A stretch of DNA of 64,000 bases from Rhynochetos jubatus. Its lineage: Eukaryota; Chordata; Aves; Eurypygiformes; Rhynochetidae. Under the pieces are notes generated by a model. That model was given only the letters and a program-made list of their open reading frames with translations. It was not told where the DNA came from and did not search any database. Numbering within the stretch: the first letter of the stretch is position 1; every line of letters begins with the position of its first letter. This document shows, piece after piece, positions 1 through 11,100 of the stretch. Location of the stretch: contig CM050648.1 in assembly GCA_027574665.1 (NCBI GenBank), forward strand, positions 64,931,363 through 64,995,362, read 5' to 3'. The position numbers were made by a program, and so were the translations under genes.

Positions 1-1182
1 GTCGGGGACATGCCTACTATGGAATTATCATCTGCTTTCCTCGTGCTTCTTTGATTAGCCTCTTTGATTGGAAGCATAAAGGGAAGGGAGGACAAAAAAA
101 TGAGGCATTGGGAATAGCCGCCTCGTTGTCATTGCAGAGATGTCTCTATGCTGTGCTCAGATGCCTACTTCCAGCAGTGTTTTACCAACTCCAGTACAGT
201 GGTTCAACTGCTGGTGATAAGCAGTGCCCTCGTTCTTGGTGTCAGGGATTGCTAGGAATTTTTTTCGATATGTGCCTGTTGCATCTGAAATTCAATGTAT
301 TGGAAGACTGTTAAGGGAAAAATAGTTACTGAGGGGAAAAATACTAAAGAATATAATTGAACAAAAATTGTGTTTTCTTTCTGGATTTATTAGCTTGACT
401 TTTCCTGCATTTGATTGTGTTTCTATAGTCACAGGAAGGAAAATACAAAGCAGTAATGCCAGAGAAATCTTGCCGAAGGAAAATCAACTATGATGTTAGC
501 AAACATGGCAGATGACCAATGCTGTCGCAAACTCATTGCATGTACCAGTGAGGCAAGTCGAGACTCTGCCAAGTGAGTTAGGTGAAATTATGAAAAGGAC
601 ACAGAATCAACAATAGAAAGAGATCAGCAAAAGCAGGGCAGGATGATATTCCAGTGCCCATCTCTGCTAGCATCCTGGCACTCATTAGTTTGCACCATGG
701 AACTGTCTCTGGGTGTGAAATGGATTCTTTTTGGATGGACTTTAGCCAGAGACTTGCTCCAGGAGTTGAGCTGGCATTCCTCAGCTGCTGTTGGATGTTC
801 ATCCTGTGCTGCTGGCCTTGAGCTAATCTTAGGTCAAGGTAAATCTCAATGAAACATTTAGCAGAACATGAGGTTTCTCCTTACAAATCTGCCCCTGCTG
901 TGCTGAACCACTTGCTAAGACAGGCATAGCCCCAGGGTGGTAAACAGCACTCTGAACCAAAGCTGGCTGATGACTGCAGATGTGATGGTGCTGGAGATTG
1001 TGTTTGAGGACTTGAATGGGTCACTGATATGGAAATGAAATTCATGGGGGTTTGAGGGGAGAAGAATTTTGAAGAAAGGAAAGAGCCTGATGTGAAGGTC
1101 AGGTAGGAAAGCCACTGGAGAAGAGATGATGGAGGAGTGACATGGAGGAACAGATGTAGGACCTTCCAGCTGAACTCAGACA
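1..1182. other. Intergenic sequence, no gene recognised
   Basis: Both strands carry only short chance frames. The part from about 900 may include further decayed CR1 sequence leading into the fragment at 1183, but I cannot show it. In mammals RECK lies upstream of GLIPR2. No RECK-like exon was recognised here. Confidence 0.5.
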
Positions 1183-1606
1183 GTGTACAGGAGGTGGAAG
1201 GAGCAGCAGGTGACACAGTGGGACGATAAAGCTGCTGTTTGATCTTGCAGGGATAGGGTTAGGAAAGCCAAGGCTGACCTAGACTTGAATCTGGTGAGGT
1301 ATGTGAAGGGCAGCAGAAAAGGCAGGTACATTAACAGCACAAGAAAGACCAGAGAATGTGGCTGAATGCAGCAGGGGCCTGGTGACACAGGACACAGAAA
1401 AGTCTGAGTTATGTGATGCCTTCTGTGCCTCAGCCTTTACTGGGCTTGGCAGTACAAGAAAAGAGATGAACATACTGGAGTGAGTCCAGTGCAGAGCCAC
1501 AAAGATGACTGCAGGACTGGAGCCCTCTAGTTCCCTCCCTCCTATGAGGAGAGGCTGAGAGAACTGGGACTGTTCAGCCTGGAGGATAGAAAACTCAGAA
1601 GGATGA
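1183..1606 (+). repeat. CR1 LINE fragment, 5' part (interrupted by LTR)
   Basis: Plus-strand translation from 1183 gives a degraded CR1 ORF2 segment upstream of the reverse-transcriptase core. Recognisable pieces are VYRRWKE, VRKAKADLDL and LVTQDTEK, with an in-frame stop and frame changes. It continues into the typical GLFSLE-type region near 1570. It breaks off at 1606, where an LTR is inserted, and resumes at 2147. The true 5' edge may lie further upstream. Confidence 0.75.
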
Positions 1607-2146
1607 TGTGCTGGTTTTGGGTGGGATAGAGTTAATTTTCTCCACAGTAGCTAGTCTGAGGCTATGTTTTGGATTTGTGCTGAGAAGAATGTTGATAACA
1701 GTGATGGTTTAGTTGTTGCCAAGCAGTGTTTACATTAAGCCAAGGACTTTCTCAGTTTCTCATACTGCCTCTGTTCTCTGAGGGGACACAGCCAGGACAG
1801 CTGACCCAAACTGACCAAAGGGACATTTCATGCCATGAGACATCATGCTCAATGTATAACCTGAGGGGCTTTGGCCGAGGGGAATTGCTGCTCAGGGACG
1901 GGCTATCGATCAATGGGTGGTGAGGAATTCTTGCATTGTGCATCACTTGGTTTTCCATATTCCTTCATCATCATTATTTAATTTATTTTTTTTATTATTA
2001 TTATTTCCTCTTCCTCTTCTGTCCTATTAAACTGTATTTATCTCAACCCACAAGTTTTTTCCAATTCTCTTCCTGATCCTACCTGGGGGTGGTGCAAGCG
2101 AGTGGCTGTGTGGTACTTAGTTGCAGGCTGTGACTAAACCGCAACA
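1607..2146 (+). mobile_element. Solo LTR of an avian endogenous retrovirus (ERVL-like)
   Basis: The 540-bp block begins TGTGCTGGTTTTGG and ends ...AACCGCAACA, so it has TG...CA termini. Inside are a TATAA at 1855-1859, an ATTAAA poly(A) signal at 2026-2031 followed by CTCAACCCAC, and an ATT-rich microsatellite near 1975-2008. I recognise the start, the GACAGCTGACCC segment and the end as those of an LTR common in neoavian genomes. No internal retroviral sequence adjoins it, so it is a solo LTR left by recombination. The flanks, GATGA and GGGGA, are only weakly alike, so any target duplication has decayed. Confidence 0.8.
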
Positions 2147-2290
2147 GGGGATCTCATCAGCATGTATAAATACCTGAAGGGAGGGAATGAAGGAGAGGGA
2201 GACAGACACTTCTCAGCGGTGCCCACTGATAGGACAAGAGGCAGTGTGCACAAAAATAAAAACTCTGTGCCAAATCAACCTCTCTGATGC
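2147..2290 (+). repeat. CR1 LINE fragment, continuation after the LTR
   Basis: The CR1 sequence interrupted at 1606 resumes here. ATCTCATCAGCATGTATAAATACCTGA, then the stretch about sample heterogeneity GTGCCCACTGATAGGACAAG, are standard CR1 ORF2 C-terminal codons. It decays into unrecognised sequence near 2290. Confidence 0.75.
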
Positions 2291-2450
2291 ATCCCACATC
2301 CATTTTTTTTCTGTTTCCACAAGTTTCTTTTAATATCCTCTAGTTCTTGTATTGGAGGACACAATCAAGAGTCATTAGCCATCTGTGTTGCTCATCGTCT
2401 TGTAATAATGTCTGTAATTTCCCTTTCCATGATTTCTTCCCTTGGCTGAA

Positions 2451-2566
2451 GAATCACAGATTCACAGAACTGTTTGGGCTGGAAGGGACCTTAAAGACCA
2501 TCTAGTTCCAACCCCCCTGCCATGGGCAGGGACACCCTCCACTAGACCAGGTTGCTCACAGCCCTG
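2451..2566 (-). repeat. CR1 3' end, antisense to the plus strand
   Basis: The plus strand reads GAATCACAGATTCACAGAAC, then TTTGGGCTGGAAGGGACC and CATCTAGTTCCAACCCCCC. This is the reverse complement of the CR1 3' end. The copy is 5'-truncated, as is usual for CR1. Confidence 0.85.
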
Positions 2567-5500
2567 TTGTTTTGAGTATAAAGCTTCCATGCCCTTGTTG
2601 CCTTTCTCTGATCTTTTTCCACTTCTGCTGTAACCTTTTTGAGATGAGGAAACCAGGCCCCCCTCTGTAATTCAAGGCACAAGCACATCAGAGGTTTGAA
2701 CAATACCACAGTCAGATTCTCTGCCTTCTTCTTTGTTTATTTTCTAGTTATTCCAAATATCAGATATGCTTTTTTTGGTCATCTTCTGAAGGCTTTCAGG
2801 GCATAGCATAATTGTGTGATCTCATTCATGAGTAACTGCTCAAATTTACTTTCTGACTCATAAAGTGGTTCATATACAAGGATATTTTAATGTAATGGCT
2901 AAATATGTGTCCGTTTAGCAGGAGGAGCTTCCAGTTAGTAGGATGATGGTTTTGCCAAAACAAAGGTTACTGCATATGTGGATCTGATACAAAAAGTAGC
3001 AGGCTGTGGGGCTATGCACAAGGAGGCAAACCCACAGGTGCTGTGGAGTCAGCGTGTTTATGTATGGATATTCCTCTACTATGGATATACCTCTACTGGT
3101 GGTCAGCCCAGTCGCCTGACTCCTGTGTGTTATTTGTGCTCACCTGGGCTGTCATTGGACTTTTCTTGTCATTGCCACAGAGCAGTGGTCCTGGGAAAAT
3201 GGTGTTTAACCTCAGCCCTGTAAATTGCCCTAACACCATGTGCCATGTACTGCTCAGCCCACCACGGCCTTGAAGGAGGAAGGTAACACTTGGTAGACCT
3301 GACAGAAACTCTCTTCCCGTTGCATGCCCTCAAATCCATTTTTGTGCCAGAAGCGTAGCCTCTCCTCCCCCTCTTTACCTTAACTCCCCTGCACCCCAAG
3401 GTTGACCTTGCCCCTTCTTAGGGAGCAAAAGGGCCACCACATCTTTCTCCGTGGCAGGGTGCAGGGGAAACACCCTGAGCATCTGCAGAGGTGGGAAGCA
3501 GCACTTCTTACTCCGTGGAGCTAGGTGAGAACAACCGTGCTCTGCTTCTTTTCTGAATCAGGAACCCCAGTAGCACGGCCCATGTTGAGGAACATCAGAG
3601 GATGAAGTGGGAATTTCAGTGGCCTGCTCTAGTGACATTTAGATAGTCAAGGACCGAGCCTGAAGAATGCCAGCTGGGAAGGGTGCCGGGGCACTGGAAG
3701 AGGGCAGTGCCTGTGCCACACTCTCCTTTGGACAACAGCATTCCCACATTTTGTCCCCAAAAGCTCTGCTTTGAATCCAGACCCGAAGGCTGTTGTTGGT
3801 GATTAGTCACATGCTGCTTTTATCTTGCAATGTGTAGGAAGGAGTCGGTGACTACTCTGCAGTCTCCCATTTTCTGTGTGAGGGTTTTGTGGACGTGGCT
3901 GCCCGATAACAGCACAGTGCTGAGAAAAGAGGAATAGCCTTGCTTTTGTACTCTTGCACTTTTCAGATCAGTTCTTTTCAGAATCTGAGAGTTACGGATA
4001 TCTCCTCTTGCAAGAAAAATTAGCATTTTCCACTGTGTTAAAGTTGAATTTTTTTGACCTACTCTGCAGCCTGGATTACTTCGTGTAATTTGGGTGAAAT
4101 GGCAATACCAGTTTGGGTCCCTTAGGCAACGCCTGGCAAAACCAGAACAGGAGGAATATTCTTCCATCATTTTTGCCCCATTTTCCTTTTACCCCAATAG
4201 GCAGTTTTCGAGTTGCATTGGTAATCTGGTGCATCATTTTATTATTCACTGATGGGTCTTGTCACCATCTATGATGTTATGTATGATCCATTCATATTCA
4301 TGTGAATGTGGTTGGTCCTTAGGGTCACCTGGTAAGAGTCTCTGGGGAGAACAGGCTTGTTACATTTAGTTTTGCTCACAAATTTTTTGTATGCGTGGTT
4401 TGACTTGCGGAGAAACTGCTTGGTGTTGTGTTTAAAAGTAGGCTGGGAGGCATACACACCTCCTCGGCAGGGCTTCCATATGGCAGCCTTGTCACTTGCG
4501 GGCACCTAATTGCACCTGATTCATACCAATTGATGTTATGAACTGACGATTCAAAGCGTTACCGATGACAGACATTTGCATCAACTGGACTCAGCGTGCG
4601 CATGTGAAAAGGTTCGTCTCAGGCCTTCTTAAATGTGTCTGAACCTGCCTGCAAGCAGCTGGGGATCTGCATAGGCAGCAGCTGGCCAGCTGTTAACTTC
4701 ATCTCTTGCACTGCTGCTGGAGCAGGGATGTGCAGGCTGAAACCCATGAAGTTACTGGGGCCCTCGCAACAGACACGGAGCTGGCGCGGAGCCCTGCTCG
4801 TGGGGGTTCTCTTGCCGGCGGGAGATGGGTACTCAGCCCCAGGGAAGACAATGGGTGACCTGGGGCTGCCTGGCATTTCTTGCTCTGTCATAAAGACATC
4901 TGTTTAGTCCAGGGTTTCTACAGATTCAGCCACGTATGCCTGGCTGGTGGAAGCTACTCAGCACATGGCTGTGAAGACGGAGCTTTGTGAAACAACAGGC
5001 AGCAGTACAATCCCAGCTGGCCCTGGAAATTCACAGTGCCAGTTCTGCCACACTGGCCTGACCGCTGGGTCCGCATGCCCCGAGGGGGCTCCGTGGGGGT
5101 GCCGGTGGCTATCTGGGGCTGATCACAATGTGACAGCACGTTGCACAGGGCAGGTTGGGGGACAGTGAAGAAAAGCTGCTGGTGGGAAGGGGTGCAGGAA
5201 GCTTCCAGAGGAGACAGGAATGTAAAGCAGCGGAAGGTTGTGGGTTACGTATGGTAGTGCTGGAGGAGGTTATGAGACTGGGAGCATTAGGGTCAGTCAC
5301 AGCAAGGTAAAGGGAAGGGGAAAAGGGGTTGATGCATGTGGGTGAAATGGGTTGGCTTTGGTGGGAGAAAGGGAGGATAGGGTAGAAGGAGGAATCAGTT
5401 TTGTCATCTGAATGTCACACCAAAATTTTAGCAACAGATTTTCAGGATGCAGACAAAATAGCTCTACTGCAGTTGAATTCTCTCTAACTCCCTGATTGTT

Positions 5501-7894
5501 ATAAATCAAGCACTTCCTTTCAAATTGCATTTTTCCTTCTTATGTGCTCTATAACCTATTTCCACAAAGAATATTTATTACACCAAACCAATCTTTAGCA
5601 GTTAAGTGTTACTTTTTATAGCCAGCTGTTTTTGTTCTGTTTTCCTTTTAGCATAAAGATGGAATAATTAAAAATGAGTCAATCCACATTGTACTTTCCT
5701 TTTTTTTGCATCTTTTCCAGAAATGTTTAGTAGGTGTTGCTGTAGGAGGCAAAACGCTGGACTCGCATCTGATTGTGTCAGGGCATTTCTGTTTCAGTAA
5801 AATAGTTTCCATTGCCCACTATTGGATAATACTGATGTCTCCTGGTATTTTCTTGGTGTAAAGGAACCATTCAGTAGTTAAACAAGCGTGCTTTTGGAGG
5901 TGCTTTGATCCATCGTCAAGCAAATAGGAAATCCCATTTGTTTCCACTCAGATGTTTGATACTACCTGAAACTAATAAAAGGGTATTAATGATTTACAGT
6001 TTGCAAATTTTCCCAGCAGTGGTTTATATTTACTCACTTTCATTATTTTCAGAGACTTGATTACATTCTTAATTATTAGTGTACATATTTCCTCCAAATT
6101 TCCATCTGATAAGATCAGCAATATTCACCAGTGTGGAAATTTCATCAGGCGATGTAAAAATGCTAAAAAAGCCCTGCTCCTCCTTTCCTCTTTGTTTTTG
6201 TGTATCATCTCAGCTTACATTGCTTTCCAGTCTCTGATGAGTCATTGCATTTACTTTGTACTGAGACTTTTCACATTTCATGCCTGAGCAGTGATTTTGA
6301 TTTCCTTCTTTTCTGATCAGAAGAAGTACCATTTTTTTCCTGTAGGTAACACTGGATTTTCGCCTGATCAGAGAAACCCTCTTTTCCAAGTTAGGATTGC
6401 ACAGGTTGTTGTGAAAATCTTCATGCTGTTCTACTAGTAGCAGTCCAGGTCCTGAGGGGATGTTGCTTTATAATGCAGCTGAACGTTATAAAGAGCTAAA
6501 ACATAAAGAATATAAAATAGAGCAATCAACTGTGAGGATATAAATGAACATTTCAAATATGAGAGACACCCAACTATGCAAATTTCAATTTCCTTCTATT
6601 CCTTGTCACGGCCGTAGGGTGGCACAGGGCGTTGCTGAGCATTGATGTGTGCCCTAGGAACAGTACCACCCAGTATTTCAAGTTTTGCAGAGCATTTTTA
6701 GAGGCTACGGTTCACAGAGTGGCCCATGGTTTGTCCACTCCTGCAAGCAAATAAAACTGTGGATTTTGCCTCCAGATAAATGGCTGTGATAGTACCAGCT
6801 CCAGCTGTTCACCCTGCTTCTCCGCCAGCAGCCGCCACTCTCACAGCAGCGGGAGTGGGAAGAGATTTCCTTCTGCACCTTTTCTGACCTCATCCAGCTC
6901 TGCTGTCTGCCTCGCTGCCAGCGAGGGGAAGATGAGTGATCTCATGCCCTGCGGTTTCCTCCTCCGGGTGGTGATCAGACACCTCCCTCCCTCTTCTCGG
7001 TGATCCCATCAGCTAGATAGTGACACCTCCTCGGCCCGTGTTTCACCTCGCCAGCGAAGCAGCTGCAGGAGGAGCAGTGTGTTGGTGAGGGGATGTTCTC
7101 TTCCCCACCTGCTGCTGATATTGTTTAAAAAGGAAAAAAAACCCCATCTCTTTATTTCTGAGTTTTCTTTTCGTGCTCAGCCTCCAGAGGTAGATAAAGA
7201 ATAATTAAAACCTGCCGAGCCAGCAGACTTGGCACAAACCCAAGCGGAACGTCGAAATCTTGAAAGGTGTTGCGGAAAATTGGGACGCGCTAACCTCAGA
7301 TGATTTTTTGCGATGACGAAAAGATGAAAGCTGGAAACACCTAACAGCATTATTGCTTGGAGAGATGCAGCCCTTCTGAAGTTAAATCAAAGCATCGCCT
7401 TCGCCATAGTTGAAGCAGTTAATATTTGCCAGGTTAGCTTGAGGCGTTTCGGCGTGGCGTGGAGATAACACTGGCACGGTGTGCTCGCACGAATAAAATG
7501 AGGCACACGCACATCCAGCCCTTTTTACAGAAACACACCATCAGCACGGTTCCTGTTTAACCTGCAAAATCTCATGCTGCGTTTTACTAATAACTTCTAC
7601 AGATTCCATCGTAACAGTGCAGAAAGTCATTTATTTTAGACATAAAACGTAGCTACACTTCGAACTGTCTTATCGCTTGCCTGTTTCAACGGTACGTACA
7701 GTAACTGGGTAAAACTTTAACGAGTATTTAGCCGTATGAATTAACCTCACGGGCTGTGCCTGCTGTGGCAGCAGATTTATTTGTCAGCAGAATTTCTTCT
7801 CGCAGCCTTGTCTTAGCAGAAGACAGCCGCGATTACTAAGCTAAATTGGTATGTGAAACCATATGGTGTTTGGGAGCTGCTTGGTTACTGTGGA
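2567..7894. other. Intergenic sequence upstream of GLIPR2
   Basis: There is no recognisable exon, RNA gene or clear repeat in 5.3 kb. The stretch 6600-7100 is somewhat richer in GC, while 5500-6500 is AT-rich. Longest open frames are about 116 codons and look like chance. Confidence 0.5.
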
Positions 7895-8181
7895 GGATAA
7901 ATAGCTCCTGACCCTAAACAGGATCTTTTCAAGAAAAAAAAGCGGTGTCCCTATGCCTTATAAGGCATGGGCAGGCTTACTCCAGTGCTGAAGAAGGGGC
8001 GGTAACGGGTTCATGCTGTGAGTTTTCTCCGTCAGCGGTCGCAGGCGACTGAAGAGGTTGAGCTGAAATTACAACCGCTTCGTTCCCCGGCACTTAGCAG
8101 CGAAACTCAGTGAAGAGAGGAGAGGCATCAGGTGAAATTTTAAAAAACCCAATCAAACCAAACCCAAACCACCACTCGATC
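7895..8181 (+). promoter_or_regulatory. Putative GLIPR2 promoter and 5' UTR with CArG/TATA palindrome
   Basis: This is the stretch directly upstream of the GLIPR2 start codon. It holds a perfect 16-bp palindrome at 7953-7968, ATGCCTTATAAGGCAT. Its core CCTTATAAGG at 7956-7965 fits the SRF consensus CC(A/T)6GG exactly and includes a TATAA. A further TATA-like GATAAATA lies near 7897. Between 7990 and 8110 there are scattered CpGs. If the palindrome acts as a TATA box, transcription would start near 7990, giving a 5' UTR of about 190 nt. The start site itself cannot be read from sequence. Confidence 0.45.
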
Positions 8182-8194
8182 ATGGGAAAATCAG
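8182..8194 (+). CDS. GLIPR2: GLIPR2 coding exon 1 (13 nt of coding sequence)
   Basis: The ATG at 8182 has a strong Kozak context, with A at -3 and G at +4. It encodes Met-Gly-Lys-Ser plus the first base of Ala5. The donor GTGAGC follows at 8195. The start is chosen because the encoded MGKS and the joined Ala-Ser match the family N-terminus and create the myristoylation motif. The exon is too short to be found by open-frame length. It was located by searching upstream of exon 2 for a start with matching phase and a splice donor. Confidence 0.93.
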
Positions 8195-11100
8195 GTGAGC
8201 AAATGCCTCCGTGCAGTTGGCTGCGTATTCTTACCGTGTCTGCGCCTGGTTTTGGGCTCGGAAAGCGTTGCTAAAGCGCTAGTGGCTTTCCTCAGAGAAA
8301 GCCGCTTTCATTTGTGCATGGCACAGCCTGGGAGGAGCTTTCTCTCAGACACAGAGTTAGCTTGAAAAAGCAAGAAAAACGATTTCCCTTTCCCCAGCCT
8401 GCACAATGTAGGGGTAGTTGTATTTTATATACGGCTTACATTTTGCAACTGATAATAGCTTTGCTGTATGAAATAATGCTAAGCCCTATAGCTTTAACAT
8501 CATCTTGTGCCCAGCTCTCTGACAAAACTTACCTGCCCTGCGGATAGGCAGCGGGATGCTTTGAGGGGGCCGCCGTTAACCTCCCTTCCTGCCGGAAGGG
8601 TTTAGATTTCGGATTTGGTTACCGAGTGTAGCCTTGCTGGGCTCCTACGCCTCTCCCCAGCTGTGCAGATATTCCTGAAGCCTCTCCCTGCTGCTGGCTG
8701 TGCTATCAGTCCTTTCCCTGCTGCCACTGCCTGGCTGTGTGCTCCGCTGTGAAAGTCTCGGCTGGCGGAGACTCCTCCGAAGCTGCCGAGGAGCGGAGAC
8801 CTTAAGAAGAGGGAGCTTGTGCCCAGGGCTTTCTCCACCTTTGTCCTGTTAAAGTCATGAGCAAAAATCTGTGCCCATCTTCTGAAATGGCCGTGAAACT
8901 GGGTGGTTTATTTGTGTTCTCGTGGTTAGGACATTATTTCTGTGACAAATTGGAGCCTGGCGGCATATTGTCTGTCTGTCCTGTGCGTAAACAGCACATA
9001 TAGGACGCGCTCTGCAAAGCCTAGAACTTGATTCACTCAAAAGCACACGCCTCTTCCAGAGGAACTTGAGGAAAATGTCTGTGCGGGTAACACTTTAATG
9101 GGCCTCAGCGTGGTTGTGTTGAGGTTTTTTTCTTTTTTTTAAAGGTCAGCATCATAGACGTGATCAGAGCTGTCCGCAAATGTGACTGTAAAGGGCTGAC
9201 TGGTGTGATGCCGAGGCCAGGCAAAGCACGGTATAGCTGCCAGTGGGCGGTTTTGGCCCCATGTCCTGGAAGCTGCATAGGTTTTCAAGTGGTTTGGGAT
9301 TTAGGAAATAACCTTACAACAATTTAAATAACTGTAGTCACTCAGAAGTACCAAGTTCAGCACTTCCTTGCTAATAGCATAAAAGTACAAATACCAGGTA
9401 AGTCTAGTGGCTGTACGTTACGTCAGCAAAGCTAATTGGGCAAAAGCAGTAGAGATGCTCCACTGTGTACCTCCCGATCCCAAAATTATTCAAATCTCCT
9501 CTGGTTTTAATATGTGCACAGTCTTTGTTTGCAAACTGCTAATTCAGCCATAAGGCAATTACTGTCTTTGTTATTTCCTGCACCTTGATCACTGCACATT
9601 AGTTGGTTGTTCCACGCTTAGGAGCTGCGACAAACCAGAAACTCGTTCTGCCAAGGCTTGGGTAATGTTTGCCTCCCTAAGTAGTTATACAAATAGAGCT
9701 TGAGATCTAAGTACATCTTAAAAATGTTTTGTCACTTGTGTCACGCTTTTCAAATCAGTGGTAAGCTGGGCCCAGGTTACTATCCTTGAGCTGCGTGTGG
9801 TATTTTTAGATGAATCATAAAACTGAGATTCTGGCCTGACAATTGGTTTATTGAGTAAATCCCATCTGCCCTTTCCAGTGCACTGAAGTCTTCAAATTCC
9901 TGTCTGAGATCATTCAGTGTGGTTTGCCTTTGAATGAGCGAGAGCAGCTATTTTAGCGTACCGCTTCCTCTGTGTTTTGTGTAAAGGTGTTCCTACTGTA
10001 GTACTCCTGAGGACACTGGAGGTTTCTCTATGCTAGGATGCATGGAAATGTAACAGGTTGGGATGTGTCTGACCTCAAAGCAGAGGTCTCTGCACCTCTC
10101 CTGGGTCAGAAAGATTAAGGCAGAGATTACCTGAAGGCATAAACTTAAGGATGCTCTAATTCATGTAAAGCAGGGCCACTATTTTAGAATAAATGTCTTC
10201 AGAGCAGTTTCTTTAACCTTTGGTCTACAGTAAATCTGTCTCGAGGTCTGTGTGTGCCCAGGCAACGAAATCCTGCTGTTGAAAGTCTTTGATAAAAGCT
10301 CCCCAACAATGTGCTGTTACTAGCTGTTGGATTATATTTCAAGCAGTGTTCTTTGCAAGTATCGCATCTAGAGACTTAGCATTGGTTTTGCCTCACGGAA
10401 CAGAGCTCAGTGTTGGAAGCGACCGGTACCTCTGACTCAGCTTTCTTCCTTGGAAGCTGCAGGCTGCTAAAGCCAAATTCATACTGAAACACCCTCATCA
10501 AGTTGAGAAAAACACCTCCCATGGCCATAGCTCCTGCAAATACCTAAGCCAAACAGGGGGACTCTCTCTGCCCTCCTCCTGGTCTTCTGTTTTCGGACAG
10601 CATTTGGATTAGCCCGTGGTGCTGGCTTCCCTCCCCGCAGATCCCGGAGAGCCCGAGCCGAAACGACTGGGGTAGGTATTTTCTGCAGGAAATGAGGCAA
10701 TGGTGAGCTGGCTGCTCCCTGTAGCTGAGGGCCATGTCGGTGGGGCCCTGAGCCCCTCGCAGCTGTGCGGGGTCGGAGGCCAGGGTCCCTCGGGCAGCCC
10801 TCGCCCCAGAGCGGCTCTCCATGCGAGCAGCTGAGGGGGATGCTCGGGGAAGCAGCTGGCTGCCGGCTCCTCTCCTCCCTTCCGGAGTGCGGGGGCTTCT
10901 GCTGCCTGGCGGGAGGCTCCGAAAGGGCCGGGGTGGCGGCAGAAAAAGGCTGCGAAAAGTCTCATTTCTTCCGCTTCCCCTCGGGCCTGGCCTGGTGGGG
11001 GAAGGCACATCGCCCCACTCGCTCCCCGAAAACCAGGCGGAGGTGCCGGCTGGGGAATCGCCTTGTGGCTTCTGGCTAGTGGGTGCAGACGCTATCAAAG

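Noticed and set aside
1..8000. Exons of RECK, the mammalian upstream neighbour of GLIPR2
   Set aside because: No cysteine-rich or Kazal-type exon with splice sites was recognised on either strand in this interval.
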